This document shows, one piece after another, positions 34,625 to 43,481 of a stretch of 64,000 nt of DNA. This DNA comes from Lacrimispora indolis DSM 755 (GTDB taxonomy: Bacteria > Bacillota > Clostridia > Lachnospirales > Lachnospiraceae). The notes under the pieces are model-generated. The model was not told where the DNA came from. It saw only the letters and a list, made by a program, of their open reading frames with translations, and did not search any database. Position 1 is the stretch's first letter, and each line of letters opens with the position of its first letter. Where the stretch lies: contig NZ_AZUI01000001.1 of the NCBI RefSeq assembly GCF_000526995.1, forward strand, positions 3,390,001-3,454,000, given 5' to 3'. Position numbers and translations under genes: made by a program.

Positions 34625-35899
34625 ATGGGAAAAAATAAAATTCATAGGATTATTATAAGAGCATTTTGGATCAGCTTGATCTTTTGCATCGGATTTTCCT
34701 GGTTCTATATGAAGCGGGTAATTCCTGACAAACTGAATATTGTTGCACAGGAAGAAGAACAGTTTCATTTCTCCATGCCTTTTGATGTGACGCTGTATTC
34801 CGACAGCGAGGAAGTGGTATTAAATAACGGATCAAATATCCCTTCCGATCAGATCCATCTTCAGGTAAACCAGCCATTTTCCGTATATTCGGAAAATCAG
34901 GGAAGCTACAAGCTGGGGCTGAAGCTATTTGGATGGATTCAATTAAAAGATATACAGGTGAATGTAGTAGATACCAAATATGCCATTCCATGCGGCACTC
35001 CCATTGGGATCTACTTAAAATCAGATGGTATCATGGTGATCGGTACCGGAGATGTAACAAAAAAAGACGGAATGGTTGTGGAACCGGCCTTCGGGATTCT
35101 TCAGTCCGGAGATTACATCGAGGCCATCAATGGAACACCTTTAAAGGACAAGGAAGCGCTGATGAGTGAACTGAGCAAAATCGGCCCTACCGAGGCAGTG
35201 TTAAAAATCAGACGGAACGGGGAAACCATTGATGTAAAAATGAATCCCACGGAAGCGGAAGACGGAACCTATAAGCTGGGTGTCTGGGTGCGGGATGATA
35301 CTCAGGGAATCGGCACCATGACCTATGTGGATATGAACGGTCAGTTCGGCGCATTGGGTCATGGAATCAGCGACAGCGATACCGGTAATGTGGTGCAGAT
35401 CACAGATGGAGCACTATATGAAACAGCGATCCTTGGAATTGAAAAGGGAACCTTTGGAAAGCCGGGAGTGATGAGCGGCATCATCTACTACGGACCAGGT
35501 TCTACTCTTGGTACCATCAGCGCCAATACGGAAGAAGGAATATTTGGAAGTGTAAATGACAGATTTAAGCAGAGTCTGGCGCAGGATGCCATTCCCATCG
35601 GCTACCGGCAGGATGTGAAGAAGGGAACGGCCCACATCAGAAGCGATGTATCCGGTAAGGTCCGGGATTATGAGATTGAGATACAGCGAGTGGATTATTC
35701 CACAACTCATAAAAGCAAGGGAATGGTGATCAAGGTCACTGACCCGGATCTTCTGGCCCTGACCGGAGGAATTGTTCAAGGCATGTCAGGAAGCCCCATT
35801 ATTCAGGATGGCAAGCTGATCGGAGCCGTTACCCATGTGTTCATCCAGGACTCAACAAGAGGATATGGGATCTTCATAGAAAACATGATCAATCACTGA
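34625..35899 (+). CDS. spoIVB: SpoIVB serine peptidase
   Basis: Forespore-secreted serine protease that, in Bacillus, cleaves SpoIVFA and so triggers pro-sigma-K processing. An N-terminal membrane anchor (AFWISLIFCIGFSWFY) is followed by a PDZ domain (FGILQSGDYIEAINGTPL). The S55 peptidase domain then carries the catalytic His in FGALGHGISD and Ser in VQGMSGSPIIQ. The 424-aa length is full. AAGGAGG lies 7 bases before the ATG. It sits directly upstream of spo0A, as in other spore formers. Confidence 0.96.
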   Translation: MGKNKIHRIIIRAFWISLIFCIGFSWFYMKRVIPDKLNIVAQEEEQFHFSMPFDVTLYSDSEEVVLNNGSNIPSDQIHLQVNQPFSVYSENQGSYKLGLKLFGWIQLKDIQVNVVDTKYAIPCGTPIGIYLKSDGIMVIGTGDVTKKDGMVVEPAFGILQSGDYIEAINGTPLKDKEALMSELSKIGPTEAVLKIRRNGETIDVKMNPTEAEDGTYKLGVWVRDDTQGIGTMTYVDMNGQFGALGHGISDSDTGNVVQITDGALYETAILGIEKGTFGKPGVMSGIIYYGPGSTLGTISANTEEGIFGSVNDRFKQSLAQDAIPIGYRQDVKKGTAHIRSDVSGKVRDYEIEIQRVDYSTTHKSKGMVIKVTDPDLLALTGGIVQGMSGSPIIQDGKLIGAVTHVFIQDSTRGYGIFIENMINH

Positions 35900-35913
35900 G
35901 TCTGACAACAAGG

Positions 35914-35963
35914 AAAGAAAAGAACCGGAGCGTAAATATTTGCAGCGCCGTTCTTTTCTTTTT
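35914..35963 (+). terminator. Intrinsic terminator of spoIVB
   Basis: AAAGAAAAGAAC plus GG (35914-35928) pairs with CCGTTCTTTTCTTT (35948-35961), running into further T residues. Confidence 0.88.
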
Positions 35964-36174
35964 CACATTTTAGTTTAAAAATAATTGTTACGGCAGATTT
36001 TCGAGAAAGAACTGAGATTTTCGGTGTTTTATACAAGAAATATACAGAAATATTTCGTTTAATCGTCGAAATGTAGTAATTAAAGTTACAAAAAATGCCA
36101 TATTTTATAATTAATGCTTTTCATAGTAATTATAATGTGTTAATATAGAAATCGTGGGATGGAAGATTTCGGGA

Positions 36175-36267
36175 TTTTTTTGCCGACAAGGAGTTTCAAT
36201 TTTCAACACCGGCAAAAAATAAGAGGTCCGGCAGGGACCCGTACCGGGGTAGGCCTTTTCGACCTCT
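36175..36267. ncRNA. Candidate structured element between spoIVB and spo0A
   Basis: Two adjacent foldable units. TTTTTTGCCG (36176-36185) pairs with CGGCAAAAAA (36210-36219). AGAGGTC (36222-36228) pairs with GACCTCT (36261-36267), enclosing a GC-rich interior with GGC/GCC and ACCC/GGGT stems. No known riboswitch class was recognised. It lies more than 50 bases upstream of the spo0A 0A box, so it may be an independent small RNA, an attenuator or a terminator pair. Confidence 0.45.
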
Positions 36268-36320
36268 GGCGCATTTTGAGAAAAAAATATTCCGGAAATC
36301 AAATTAAAAGCAGTTCTTTT

Positions 36321-36327
36321 TGTCGAA
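36321..36327 (+). promoter_or_regulatory. 0A box upstream of spo0A
   Basis: TGTCGAA is an exact match to the Spo0A binding site. It lies 18 bases before the -35 box of the spo0A promoter, suggesting autoregulation. A weaker CGTCGAA occurs near 36064. Confidence 0.75.
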
Positions 36328-36345
36328 TAATGCGATAGAATCCCG

Positions 36346-36375
36346 TTGCGACATGAGCTAGGGCAAGACTATAAT
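36346..36375 (+). promoter_or_regulatory. Vegetative promoter of spo0A
   Basis: TTGCGA (36346-36351), 18 bp, TATAAT (36370-36375), about 50 bases upstream of the start codon. Confidence 0.65.
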
Positions 36376-36427
36376 GGCTTTACACTAGTTTTAATCTATT
36401 TTGAAGAATCAGAAGGAGAGTATCAAT

Positions 36428-37234
36428 ATGTCAGAAATCAGTATTGCGATTGCGGATGATAACCTGCAGACATTAAATCTGCTGAACGATATACTGGAGG
36501 GAGAGGAGGACTTTCACGTCGTTGGAAGAGCGGATAATGGCGAAGACGCTTATAACATGATCCTCAAAACAAATCCGGATGTTGTCTTATTGGATGTGAT
36601 TATGCCGAGAATGGACGGAATAACGGTAATGGAACGTGTACGCGGAAACGGCGCCGTTACAAAGATTCCGTCATTTATCATGGTCACAGCGGCAGGAAGT
36701 GAGAATATTACAGAAGATGCGTTCCGAATGGGAGCAAATTACTACATAATGAAGCCGTTTAATAAGGATATTATCGTCGACAAGGTACGAAGAGTAGGAC
36801 AGAGGAAGTCGAAGGCTCCCAGCCTTCAGGGGATGAAAAAGGTAAAACCTTATGTCAATAAAACAGAGTACATGGAACAGAACCTGGAAAATGATGTCAC
36901 TCAAATGCTTCATGAAATAGGAATTCCGGCGCATATTAAGGGATATCAGTATTTGAGGGATGCCATTGTCATTTCCGTGCAGGACCAGGAAATGCTCACC
37001 TCTGTCACAAAGATACTTTACCCTTCCATTGCAAAGAAACATCAGACAACTCCCAGCAGAGTGGAACGCGCCATCCGCCATGCCATTGAAGTGGCCTGGA
37101 GCCGGGGAAAGATGGATACTATTAATGAATTGTTTGGGTATACGGTGAGCACAGGCAAAGGCAAGCCTACGAATTCAGAATTCATAGCTTTGATTGCCGA
37201 TAAAATAAGGCTGGATTATAAAAAACTTTCTTAA
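36428..37234 (+). CDS. spo0A: Sporulation master regulator Spo0A
   Basis: Response regulator that starts sporulation. The receiver domain (residues 1-120) has the acidic pair D10/D11, the phosphorylated D56 in [11 protein letters not shown] and the conserved Lys in MKPFNK. The C-terminal DNA-binding domain has the Spo0A recognition helix in [18 protein letters not shown]. The frame opens earlier, but AAGGAG 10 bases before the ATG at 36428 sets the start (268 aa). In Clostridia it is phosphorylated by orphan kinases; none is in this window. Confidence 0.98.
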   Translation: MSEISIAIADDNLQTLNLLNDILEGEEDFHVVGRADNGEDAYNMILKTNPDVVLLDVIMPRMDGITVMERVRGNGAVTKIPSFIMVTAAGSENITEDAFRMGANYYIMKPFNKDIIVDKVRRVGQRKSKAPSLQGMKKVKPYVNKTEYMEQNLENDVTQMLHEIGIPAHIKGYQYLRDAIVISVQDQEMLTSVTKILYPSIAKKHQTTPSRVERAIRHAIEVAWSRGKMDTINELFGYTVSTGKGKPTNSEFIALIADKIRLDYKKLS

Positions 37235-37331
37235 TTTGTAAAATTTAATACTTCCTTATTTCCTTAAAATGCAGTATACTAGAGGAAAATCGACAATGCC
37301 CCCAGGGGAAAAGGATAAGGGAGGTTTTTGG

Positions 37332-38777
37332 ATGAAGAAGATATTATTCGTTGCATCAGAGGCAGTACCTTTCATTAAAACAGGAGGGCTTGCAGATGTT
37401 GTGGGATCCCTTCCAAAATGCTTTGATAAAGAGTTTTTTGATGTAAGAGTCATGATTCCCAAATACCTGTGCATCAAGGAAGATTTAAGAGACCAGATGA
37501 CCTATGTCGATCATTTTTATATGGATTATCTGGGGCAGAGCAGGTATGTAGGAATTCTTCAGTATGTTCAAGAGGGGATTACCTTTTACTTTATCGATAA
37601 CGAAGGATATTATGATGGTTCCAAGCCTTATGGTGACTGGTACAGTGACCTGGAAAAGTTTTGCTTTTTCTCCAGAGCAGCCTTGTCAGCACTCCCTGTG
37701 ATCGGATTTCAGCCGGATGTGATACACTGTCATGACTGGCAGACAGCCCTTGTTCCTGTTTTATTAAAGGACCGTTTTCATGAAGGAGAATTTTTTCAGG
37801 GCATGAAATCCGTGATTACGATTCACAATTTGAAGTTTCAGGGCGTATGGGATGTTAAGACCATACAGAAGTTTACCTGCCTGCCGGATTACTATTTTAC
37901 GCCGGATAAGCTGGAAGCTTATAAGGATGGCAATCTGTTAAAGGGCGGCATTGTTTACGCCGATGCCATTACTACGGTCAGCGATACGTATGCGGAAGAA
38001 ATCAAGATGCCGTTTTACGGGGAAGGCCTTGACGGCCTTATGCGTGCACGTGCAGGCAGCCTCAGGGGAATTGTTAACGGCATTGATTACGAGGAATTCG
38101 ATCCGGAAACTGATCCGTATATTGAAAAGAATTATAACTTAAAGAATTTCCGTAAGGAGAAGGTGAAGAATAAACGGGCTTTGCAGCAGGAGCTGGGGCT
38201 GAATCAGGATGATAAGAAGTTTATGATTGGCATTGTTTCCAGACTGACAGACCAGAAGGGACTGGATCTGATCCAGTGCGTGATCGATGAGTTGTGTCAG
38301 GATGACATCCAGTTGGTAGTTCTCGGAACCGGGGAAGAGCGGTATGAGAATATGTTTCGCCATTATGCATGGAAATACCAGGATAAGGTTTCTGCTAATA
38401 TCTATTATTCAGAGGCAATGTCCCACAAGATTTATGCAGCCTGTGATGCCTTTCTTATGCCCTCTCTGTTTGAACCATGCGGCTTAAGTCAGCTAATGGC
38501 TCTCCGTTACGGCACTGTCCCCATTGTGAGGGAGACCGGCGGGTTAAAGGATACGGTAGAGCCTTATAATGAGTTTGAGAACCGGGGAACCGGCTTCTCC
38601 TTCGCCAATTACAACGCTCATGAAATGCTGGGTATCATCCGGTACGCTAAAATCGTATATTACGATAAAAAACGAGAGTGGAACAAAATCATTGACCGCG
38701 CCATGACAAAGGATTACTCATGGAAAACTTCAGCCATGAAGTATCAGGAACTCTATGATTGGCTGATTGGCTATTAA
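37332..38777 (+). CDS. glgA: Glycogen synthase (GT5)
   Basis: Transfers glucose from ADP-glucose to glycogen. The N-terminal KTGGLADVVGSLPK (residues 16-29) binds the nucleotide sugar. GIVNGIDYEEFDPETD and the C-terminal EPCGLSQLMALRYGTVPIVRETGGLKDTV are typical of bacterial GT5 enzymes. GGGAGG lies 7 bases before the ATG at 37332, giving 481 aa. It stands apart from other glycogen genes. Glycogen-like granulose is a known pre-sporulation store in Clostridia, which fits the position after spo0A, although linkage does not prove a shared role. Confidence 0.95.
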   Translation: MKKILFVASEAVPFIKTGGLADVVGSLPKCFDKEFFDVRVMIPKYLCIKEDLRDQMTYVDHFYMDYLGQSRYVGILQYVQEGITFYFIDNEGYYDGSKPYGDWYSDLEKFCFFSRAALSALPVIGFQPDVIHCHDWQTALVPVLLKDRFHEGEFFQGMKSVITIHNLKFQGVWDVKTIQKFTCLPDYYFTPDKLEAYKDGNLLKGGIVYADAITTVSDTYAEEIKMPFYGEGLDGLMRARAGSLRGIVNGIDYEEFDPETDPYIEKNYNLKNFRKEKVKNKRALQQELGLNQDDKKFMIGIVSRLTDQKGLDLIQCVIDELCQDDIQLVVLGTGEERYENMFRHYAWKYQDKVSANIYYSEAMSHKIYAACDAFLMPSLFEPCGLSQLMALRYGTVPIVRETGGLKDTVEPYNEFENRGTGFSFANYNAHEMLGIIRYAKIVYYDKKREWNKIIDRAMTKDYSWKTSAMKYQELYDWLIGY

Positions 38778-38814
38778 GCCATTCATTGATCAGGAAAGAA
38801 GCGATTGAATTAAG

Positions 38815-39384
38815 ATGGAAAATATGCATTTTACCCGGGAAGAAAGAGAAGAAGCTATCCGATGGGCAGAAGATTCTTCCTGGGTGGTACGGGAAGATTA
38901 CCGCGAGGATCCCGATTATATGGACTGCGTAAAGGATATTATAGACAGTCCGGTGTTTCAGTCCATGGATGATTATATGCAGCATGGCGACACTACCTGT
39001 AAGGCCCATTGCATTAAAGTGTCTTATATGGGCTACTGCATTTGCAGGAAGCGGGGCTGGGATTATGCAGAGGTTGCCAGAGCCGGCCTTCTTCATGACT
39101 TGTTTTTGTACGACTGGCATACCCACGCAAAGGAAACCGGGGAGCACTTCCATGGTTTTACTCACCCCCGGACTGCATTGAACAATGCAGTAAAACATTT
39201 TGAATTAACAGAAAAAGAGAAAGATATGATTTTGCGTCACATGTGGCCGCTGACCCCCATTCCTCCAAAAAGCCGGGAGGGAATGGTGATCATTTATTCA
39301 GATAAATTTTGCGGTCTGATTGAAACAGTGTCCAGGATCAAGCGTTGGATCTTATTCGGTTTTGGAAAGAAAAGCGCTGCATAA
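38815..39384 (+). CDS. HD-domain phosphohydrolase family protein
   Basis: A 189-aa protein with an HD-type metal site: the HD pair is in AGLLHDLFLYDW and other histidines lie at AHCIKVSYMGY, GFTHPRTAL and ILRHMW. Members hydrolyse nucleotides or phosphate esters. The exact substrate is not evident. Ribosome site is weak (GAAAGAAG well upstream). It runs on from glgA by 37 bases and precedes a PAP2-like gene by 13 bases, so it may belong to the glgA transcript. Confidence 0.85.
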   Translation: MENMHFTREEREEAIRWAEDSSWVVREDYREDPDYMDCVKDIIDSPVFQSMDDYMQHGDTTCKAHCIKVSYMGYCICRKRGWDYAEVARAGLLHDLFLYDWHTHAKETGEHFHGFTHPRTALNNAVKHFELTEKEKDMILRHMWPLTPIPPKSREGMVIIYSDKFCGLIETVSRIKRWILFGFGKKSAA

Positions 39385-39397
39385 GACGGAGGAAACC

Positions 39398-39856
39398 ATG
39401 ACATTTTGGGAAGATTTACTTGGGAATCAGGTCCTGATCACTGCAGTTGCCGGCTGGCTGGTAGCACAGGTTTTAAAGACGATCATCGATCTGGCCCTTA
39501 ACAAAAACTTTAATCCGGAGAGGCTTGTGGGATCTGGGGGAATGCCCAGCTCCCATTCCTCAACGGTATGTGCATTATCGACCGCCGCCATCTACCGCTA
39601 TGGCGTCGGTTCTTTTGAGTTTGCGGTCTGTTTTGTCCTTTCCATGATAGTTATGTACGATGCCATGGGAGTGCGCAGGGAAACAGGAAAGCAGGCCAAG
39701 CTGTTAAACAGCATTCTTCTGGAAAACCCATTTGAGCTTAAAGGAGAAATATTACAGGAAAAGCTTAAGGAATATGTGGGACATACCCCTCTCCAGGTGG
39801 CTGCAGGAGCGATTTTAGGAATCCTGCTGGCATTTTTTATTTCACAGTATTATTAG
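39398..39856 (+). CDS. Divergent PAP2 family membrane protein (YuiD-like)
   Basis: A 152-aa protein with four hydrophobic segments and the motif GGMPSSHSSTVCALSTA, the divergent PAP2 (acid phosphatase/VanZ-like) signature. Related to B. subtilis YuiD. Probably a membrane lipid or phosphate-ester phosphatase; activity is unproved. GGAGG lies 6 bases before the ATG at 39398; an in-frame upstream extension overlaps the HD gene and is rejected. Confidence 0.88.
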   Translation: MTFWEDLLGNQVLITAVAGWLVAQVLKTIIDLALNKNFNPERLVGSGGMPSSHSSTVCALSTAAIYRYGVGSFEFAVCFVLSMIVMYDAMGVRRETGKQAKLLNSILLENPFELKGEILQEKLKEYVGHTPLQVAAGAILGILLAFFISQYY

Positions 39857-40053
39857 TTGAATACAGCAGAAAGCATCCGGGTATTTGACCGCTGGGACAG
39901 TTGGCAAGGCCAGGGGAGCCTGATTTTAATTCGTTTCATCCACGGAAAGAAAGAAGAAAGTTTTCTGGGAATCGTAAGAAAATAGTCCTTGATTTCTTAA
40001 GATATCCATATTATACTTTAACAAGTTAAAAAATTGTTAAAATTGGAGGTAAA

Positions 40054-40617
40054 ATGGATATGTCAATTTATCATAGGATAAACTGTTTTTTCCTATTCAG
40101 CCTTTTGGGATACCTTCTTGAATGTGCCGTACTTAGTTATGAGAATAAAAGGCCTGTTCTAAATCGCGGATTCGGACACGGACCATTCTGTATTATTTAT
40201 GGATTTGGCTCCATGGGAGCGATGATCCTGCTCAAGCCTCTTGCAGGCAATCCGGTTCATCTTTATTTCGCCGCAATGGTTATGGCTACCTTTATGGAGC
40301 TTGTCACAGCTCATATGATGATAAAGCTGTTCGGTTCATTCTGGTGGGATTACAGTCAGAAGTTGTTTAATTACAAAGGAATCATCTGTCTGGAAAGCAG
40401 TATTGCGTGGGGATTTCTGGGAATTTTTTATTTCCGCTTCCTCAATGGGTTTGTCAATCAGATGGCAGGAATGGTTCCGGGGAATTTTGAACGGTTGGTG
40501 GCAATGAGCCTTTTGATTTTCTATTTGGCTGATTTCATATACACCATGAGGATGCAGCTTCGGGCTGACTGTGAAGACGATGATACGTCCATGATTGGGC
40601 GTTTGAAAGTATATTGA
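40054..40617 (+). CDS. CmpB-like putative ABC transporter permease (PF06541-type)
   Basis: A 187-aa integral membrane protein with five hydrophobic segments. The conserved FSLLGYLLECAVLSYENKRP and NRGFGHGPFCIIYGFGSM define the family often labelled putative ABC-transporter type IV. No ATPase or binding-protein gene is adjacent, so the transporter label is doubtful. GGAGG lies upstream; ATGs at 40054 and 40060 both fit. Monocistronic; a weak hairpin (40624-40646) follows. Confidence 0.82.
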   Translation: MDMSIYHRINCFFLFSLLGYLLECAVLSYENKRPVLNRGFGHGPFCIIYGFGSMGAMILLKPLAGNPVHLYFAAMVMATFMELVTAHMMIKLFGSFWWDYSQKLFNYKGIICLESSIAWGFLGIFYFRFLNGFVNQMAGMVPGNFERLVAMSLLIFYLADFIYTMRMQLRADCEDDDTSMIGRLKVY

Positions 40618-40716
40618 TGATTGGCGGGATTCGATATGGGTCCCGCTTATTTGCTATTTTATGCCATGAAAGCAATGAGCCTGAGCGCTTGCTCTCAAGG
40701 CGAAGGTTGATTGTTG

Positions 40717-40740
40717 ATCATGTGCTCTTTGGCACATGAT
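40717..40740. other. Hairpin before maf
   Basis: ATCATGTGC (40717-40725) pairs with GCACATGAT (40732-40740) around a 6-base loop. It lies 36 bases before the maf start codon; role unknown. Confidence 0.45.
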
Positions 40741-40776
40741 ACCATAACGTTTGTAGAAGTGACTTGGAGGTTTTAG

Positions 40777-41373
40777 ATGGACAGGATAAAAAGGCTGGTG
40801 CTGGCTTCGGCCTCACCAAGAAGGAAGGAGCTTTTGGCTCAGATCGGGATAACGCCGGAGATCGTACCCAGCACTATAGATGAGATGATTACCACAGATG
40901 TGCCAGAGGAAGCGGTGATGGAGCTGTCCCGGCAAAAGGCAGAAGACGTTGCCGCCCGGCAGAAGCCTGGTACTTGTGTCATCGGTGCGGACACTGTGGT
41001 TGCAGCAGGCGGTGAAATCCTGGGAAAGCCGGCCAGCCACCAGGAGGCTTACCGGATGATCTCCATGATAGAGGGAAGGACGCATCAGGTATACACAGGG
41101 GTTACCCTGGTCTATTGTGGGCAGAAGGGCAATAGGGTAAAAACATTTGTGGAAAAAACAGATGTCCGTCTGTATCCAATGTCTGATGAGGAAATCAAAG
41201 CCTATTCAGACGGAGCGGAGCCCATGGACAAGGCGGGAGCCTATGGAATACAGGGAAAGTTTGCAGCTTTTATTAAAGGGATTGACGGCGATTATAATAA
41301 TGTAGTAGGATTGCCTGTAGGACGTGTGTACCAGGAGATAAAGGAGATGTTTAAACAGGAGGAAAAGGAATGA
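40777..41373 (+). CDS. maf: Maf-family nucleoside triphosphate pyrophosphatase
   Basis: House-cleaning pyrophosphatase for dTTP, UTP and modified nucleotides, linked to septum formation in Bacillus. Conserved parts: ASASPRRKELLAQ near the N-terminus, IGADTVVAAGGEILGKP in the middle and DKAGAYGIQG near residue 150. GGAGG lies 7 bases before the ATG. It overlaps the next gene by 4 bases (ATGA), so the two are coupled. Confidence 0.95.
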   Translation: MDRIKRLVLASASPRRKELLAQIGITPEIVPSTIDEMITTDVPEEAVMELSRQKAEDVAARQKPGTCVIGADTVVAAGGEILGKPASHQEAYRMISMIEGRTHQVYTGVTLVYCGQKGNRVKTFVEKTDVRLYPMSDEEIKAYSDGAEPMDKAGAYGIQGKFAAFIKGIDGDYNNVVGLPVGRVYQEIKEMFKQEEKE

Positions 41374-42155
41374 TTAAACTGATTGCATCAGATATTGACG
41401 GGACTCTGGTGACGGATGGAAGCCACGAGCTGAATCCTGAGCTTTATGACGTGATTTTAAAGCTGCGGGCGAAAGGAATACAGTTTGCCGCGGCCAGCGG
41501 ACGCCAGTGGCTCAGCATAGAATCCATATTTGGCCCCATCAGGGAAAAGGTGTTCTATCTTTCGGATAACGGCGCTTATGTGGGCTGCCATGGAAGAAGC
41601 CTGTTCATCAATACCATTGAGCGTAAGACGGTCATGGATATGGTGGAAGATGTAAGGAATATGGATGGGCTTGAAGTGATGATCTGCGGACCTGATATGA
41701 TTTATACGGAGTCAAAAGATGAGGAATTTCTGGACTGGATTGTAAACGGCTACCGGTTCCATGTGAAGCAGGTGGAGGAGTTGACCAAGGTGGACTCTGA
41801 ATTTATCAAGGTTTCCGTATACCGTAAAACAGATGTGGAGGCTCATACCAGAATCCTGAGGGAAAAGTATGCGGACCGCCTTAAAATAACCATAGCAGGA
41901 GACATGTGGATGGACTGCATGAGGCCGGGAATCAATAAAGGCCAGGCTGTGAAGCTTCTTCAGGACAGCCTGGGGATCAAACCGGAGGAGACCATGGCCT
42001 TTGGTGATCAGTTAAATGATGTTGAGATGCTAAAACAGGCGTATTACAGCTTTGCCGTAGGAAATGCCAGGGAAGAAGTAAAGGCTGTGGCCAGATTTCA
42101 GGCGGACACCAATGTAAATGACGGAGTATTGAAAATACTGAAGCTGCTGCTTTAA
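41370..42155 (+). CDS. Cof-type HAD-IIB phosphatase
   Basis: A 261-aa HAD-superfamily hydrolase. Motif I DIDGTLV holds the nucleophile Asp8 and the acid/base Asp10. A type IIB cap domain occupies about residues 80-185. Motif III lysine is in GINKGQAV and motif IV is FGDQLNDVEML. Such enzymes dephosphorylate sugar phosphates, pyridoxal phosphate or flavins; the substrate cannot be assigned. Start overlaps maf. Confidence 0.93.
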   Translation: MIKLIASDIDGTLVTDGSHELNPELYDVILKLRAKGIQFAAASGRQWLSIESIFGPIREKVFYLSDNGAYVGCHGRSLFINTIERKTVMDMVEDVRNMDGLEVMICGPDMIYTESKDEEFLDWIVNGYRFHVKQVEELTKVDSEFIKVSVYRKTDVEAHTRILREKYADRLKITIAGDMWMDCMRPGINKGQAVKLLQDSLGIKPEETMAFGDQLNDVEMLKQAYYSFAVGNAREEVKAVARFQADTNVNDGVLKILKLLL

Positions 42156-42178
42156 GCAGCATAAAGAGAGGGATGCTC

Positions 42179-43150
42179 ATGAAAGGTCAACTTAAGAGTG
42201 CAAGAAGGGTTCTTCTGGCTGCTGCAGCGGCAATTGCCCTGCTGTCCGGCTGCAAGGCTGATATCCCCCTTGTTTCTGAAACGTCAACCACAAAGGCGTA
42301 TACCCTGCCGCAGTCCATGATGATCCTGGCTACAGAAAGGAACCAGTATCAGCGGATCTATACCAGCCAGATCTGGGGAGTGGATTTACCCGACGGCCAG
42401 ACCTTTGAAACCTATCTGGTGGATCAGGTAAAGGAATTTCTCCAGGAAATGAAAATGATGAATCTTCTGGCCCGGAATAAGGGAGTCACCTTAACCAGCG
42501 CGGAAAAGGAAGAGGTGCGTAAGGCATCGGAGGAGTATTTCGATTCCCTGACAGCTGATGATATCTCTTACATGGGAGCCACGGAAGAGGATGTGAGGAC
42601 CATGTATGAGGAATATTACTTATCCAACAAGGTGGTTGATGAACTGACAAAGGACATGAATTTAGAGATCAGTGACAGCGAAGCCAAGGTGATCGTTGTG
42701 GAGCAGATCGTTTTGTCCGATGGAACCGAGGCCGGTGATGTGCTTTTAAAGGCAGGGGCCGAGGGGGCTGACTTTTCCGCACTTGCCAGGGAATATTCGG
42801 AGGATGGAACCATTGAACGCCAGGTGGGAAGAGGGGAGAATCCAGGCCCCTACGAGGACGCCGCCTTTTCTCTTTCCGCAGGTCAGATCAGCCAGGTGGT
42901 GGAGAATAAGGGCAAATACTATATCATACGGTGTGTGAACGATTATGACGAAGATGCCACCCAGGAGAGGAAATCAGGGTTATACCGGAAACGGAAGAAG
43001 GAAGTCTTTGATCAGATCTATTCCCAGTTTAAGAATGAAAATCCGGTCACCTTCAGCAGTGAAATCTGGAAGGATGTAAAATTCTCCAAGGATGACAGGA
43101 CAACTACCACGAACTTTTTTGAAATCTACAAAAAGTATTTTTCTGATTAA
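42179..43150 (+). CDS. PrsA-like lipoprotein foldase (parvulin)
   Basis: An exported peptidyl-prolyl isomerase helping secreted proteins fold. A lipoprotein signal ends at the lipobox LLSGC with Cys25. A helical chaperone region follows, then a parvulin rotamase domain (about residues 165-265: VEQIVLSDGTEA, DFSALAREYSED, AAFSLSAGQISQVVENKGKYYIIRC). The C-terminal helix-rich tail completes the chaperone bowl. GAGAGGG lies 6 bases before the ATG at 42179. It follows the HAD gene closely. Confidence 0.92.
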   Translation: MKGQLKSARRVLLAAAAAIALLSGCKADIPLVSETSTTKAYTLPQSMMILATERNQYQRIYTSQIWGVDLPDGQTFETYLVDQVKEFLQEMKMMNLLARNKGVTLTSAEKEEVRKASEEYFDSLTADDISYMGATEEDVRTMYEEYYLSNKVVDELTKDMNLEISDSEAKVIVVEQIVLSDGTEAGDVLLKAGAEGADFSALAREYSEDGTIERQVGRGENPGPYEDAAFSLSAGQISQVVENKGKYYIIRCVNDYDEDATQERKSGLYRKRKKEVFDQIYSQFKNENPVTFSSEIWKDVKFSKDDRTTTTNFFEIYKKYFSD

Positions 43151-43163
43151 CCAAAGGGGAAGG

Positions 43164-43412
43164 ATGGGGAAACCACAGATGAAGCCGGAAGAATATGATA
43201 GAACGAAAGGGCGCAGCCGCAGGCGCAGAAGAAACCGCAGACGGGAGATCCTTATGGGGATCCTGCGGTTTATCCTTGCCCTGTTTCTGATCGCCGGACT
43301 GACTGCAGGAGGTGTGTTTGGATACCGGTACTGGGAGGGCAGCAAAACTTCTGATTCACTTTTGGAAACCAGCCGGGAAGTGGTTCCGGAGACCATGGGG
43401 GAATCACAATAA
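43164..43412 (+). CDS. Small basic single-pass membrane protein
   Basis: An 82-aa protein with a very basic cytoplasmic tail (a run rich in Arg between residues 17 and 30), one membrane helix (ILRFILALFLIAGLTAGGVFGY) and a short acidic outer tail. No family was recognised. The ATG at 43164 lies 13 bases after the foldase stop, so the two are probably cotranscribed. The frame extends upstream into the foldase gene but that part is a shadow. A shared terminator follows. Confidence 0.7.
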   Translation: MGKPQMKPEEYDRTKGRSRRRRRNRRREILMGILRFILALFLIAGLTAGGVFGYRYWEGSKTSDSLLETSREVVPETMGESQ

Positions 43413-43416
43413 GGGA

Positions 43417-43449
43417 AAGGGGAAATCAGACTGATGATTTCCCCTTTTC
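43417..43449. terminator. Bidirectional terminator between foldase operon and agrB
   Basis: AAGGGGAAATCA (43417-43428) pairs with TGATTTCCCCTT (43435-43446) around a 6-base loop, with A and T runs on either side. It ends two convergent units. Confidence 0.85.
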
Positions 43450-43481
43450 TGGGTTGTAAGAGGAGGAAAAGCTTACTTAAG

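Noticed and set aside
36111..36302. 63-codon minus-strand ORF between spoIVB and spo0A
   Set aside because: It runs through the paired hairpins, has no good ribosome site and no recognisable family; the open frame is probably incidental to the structured element.
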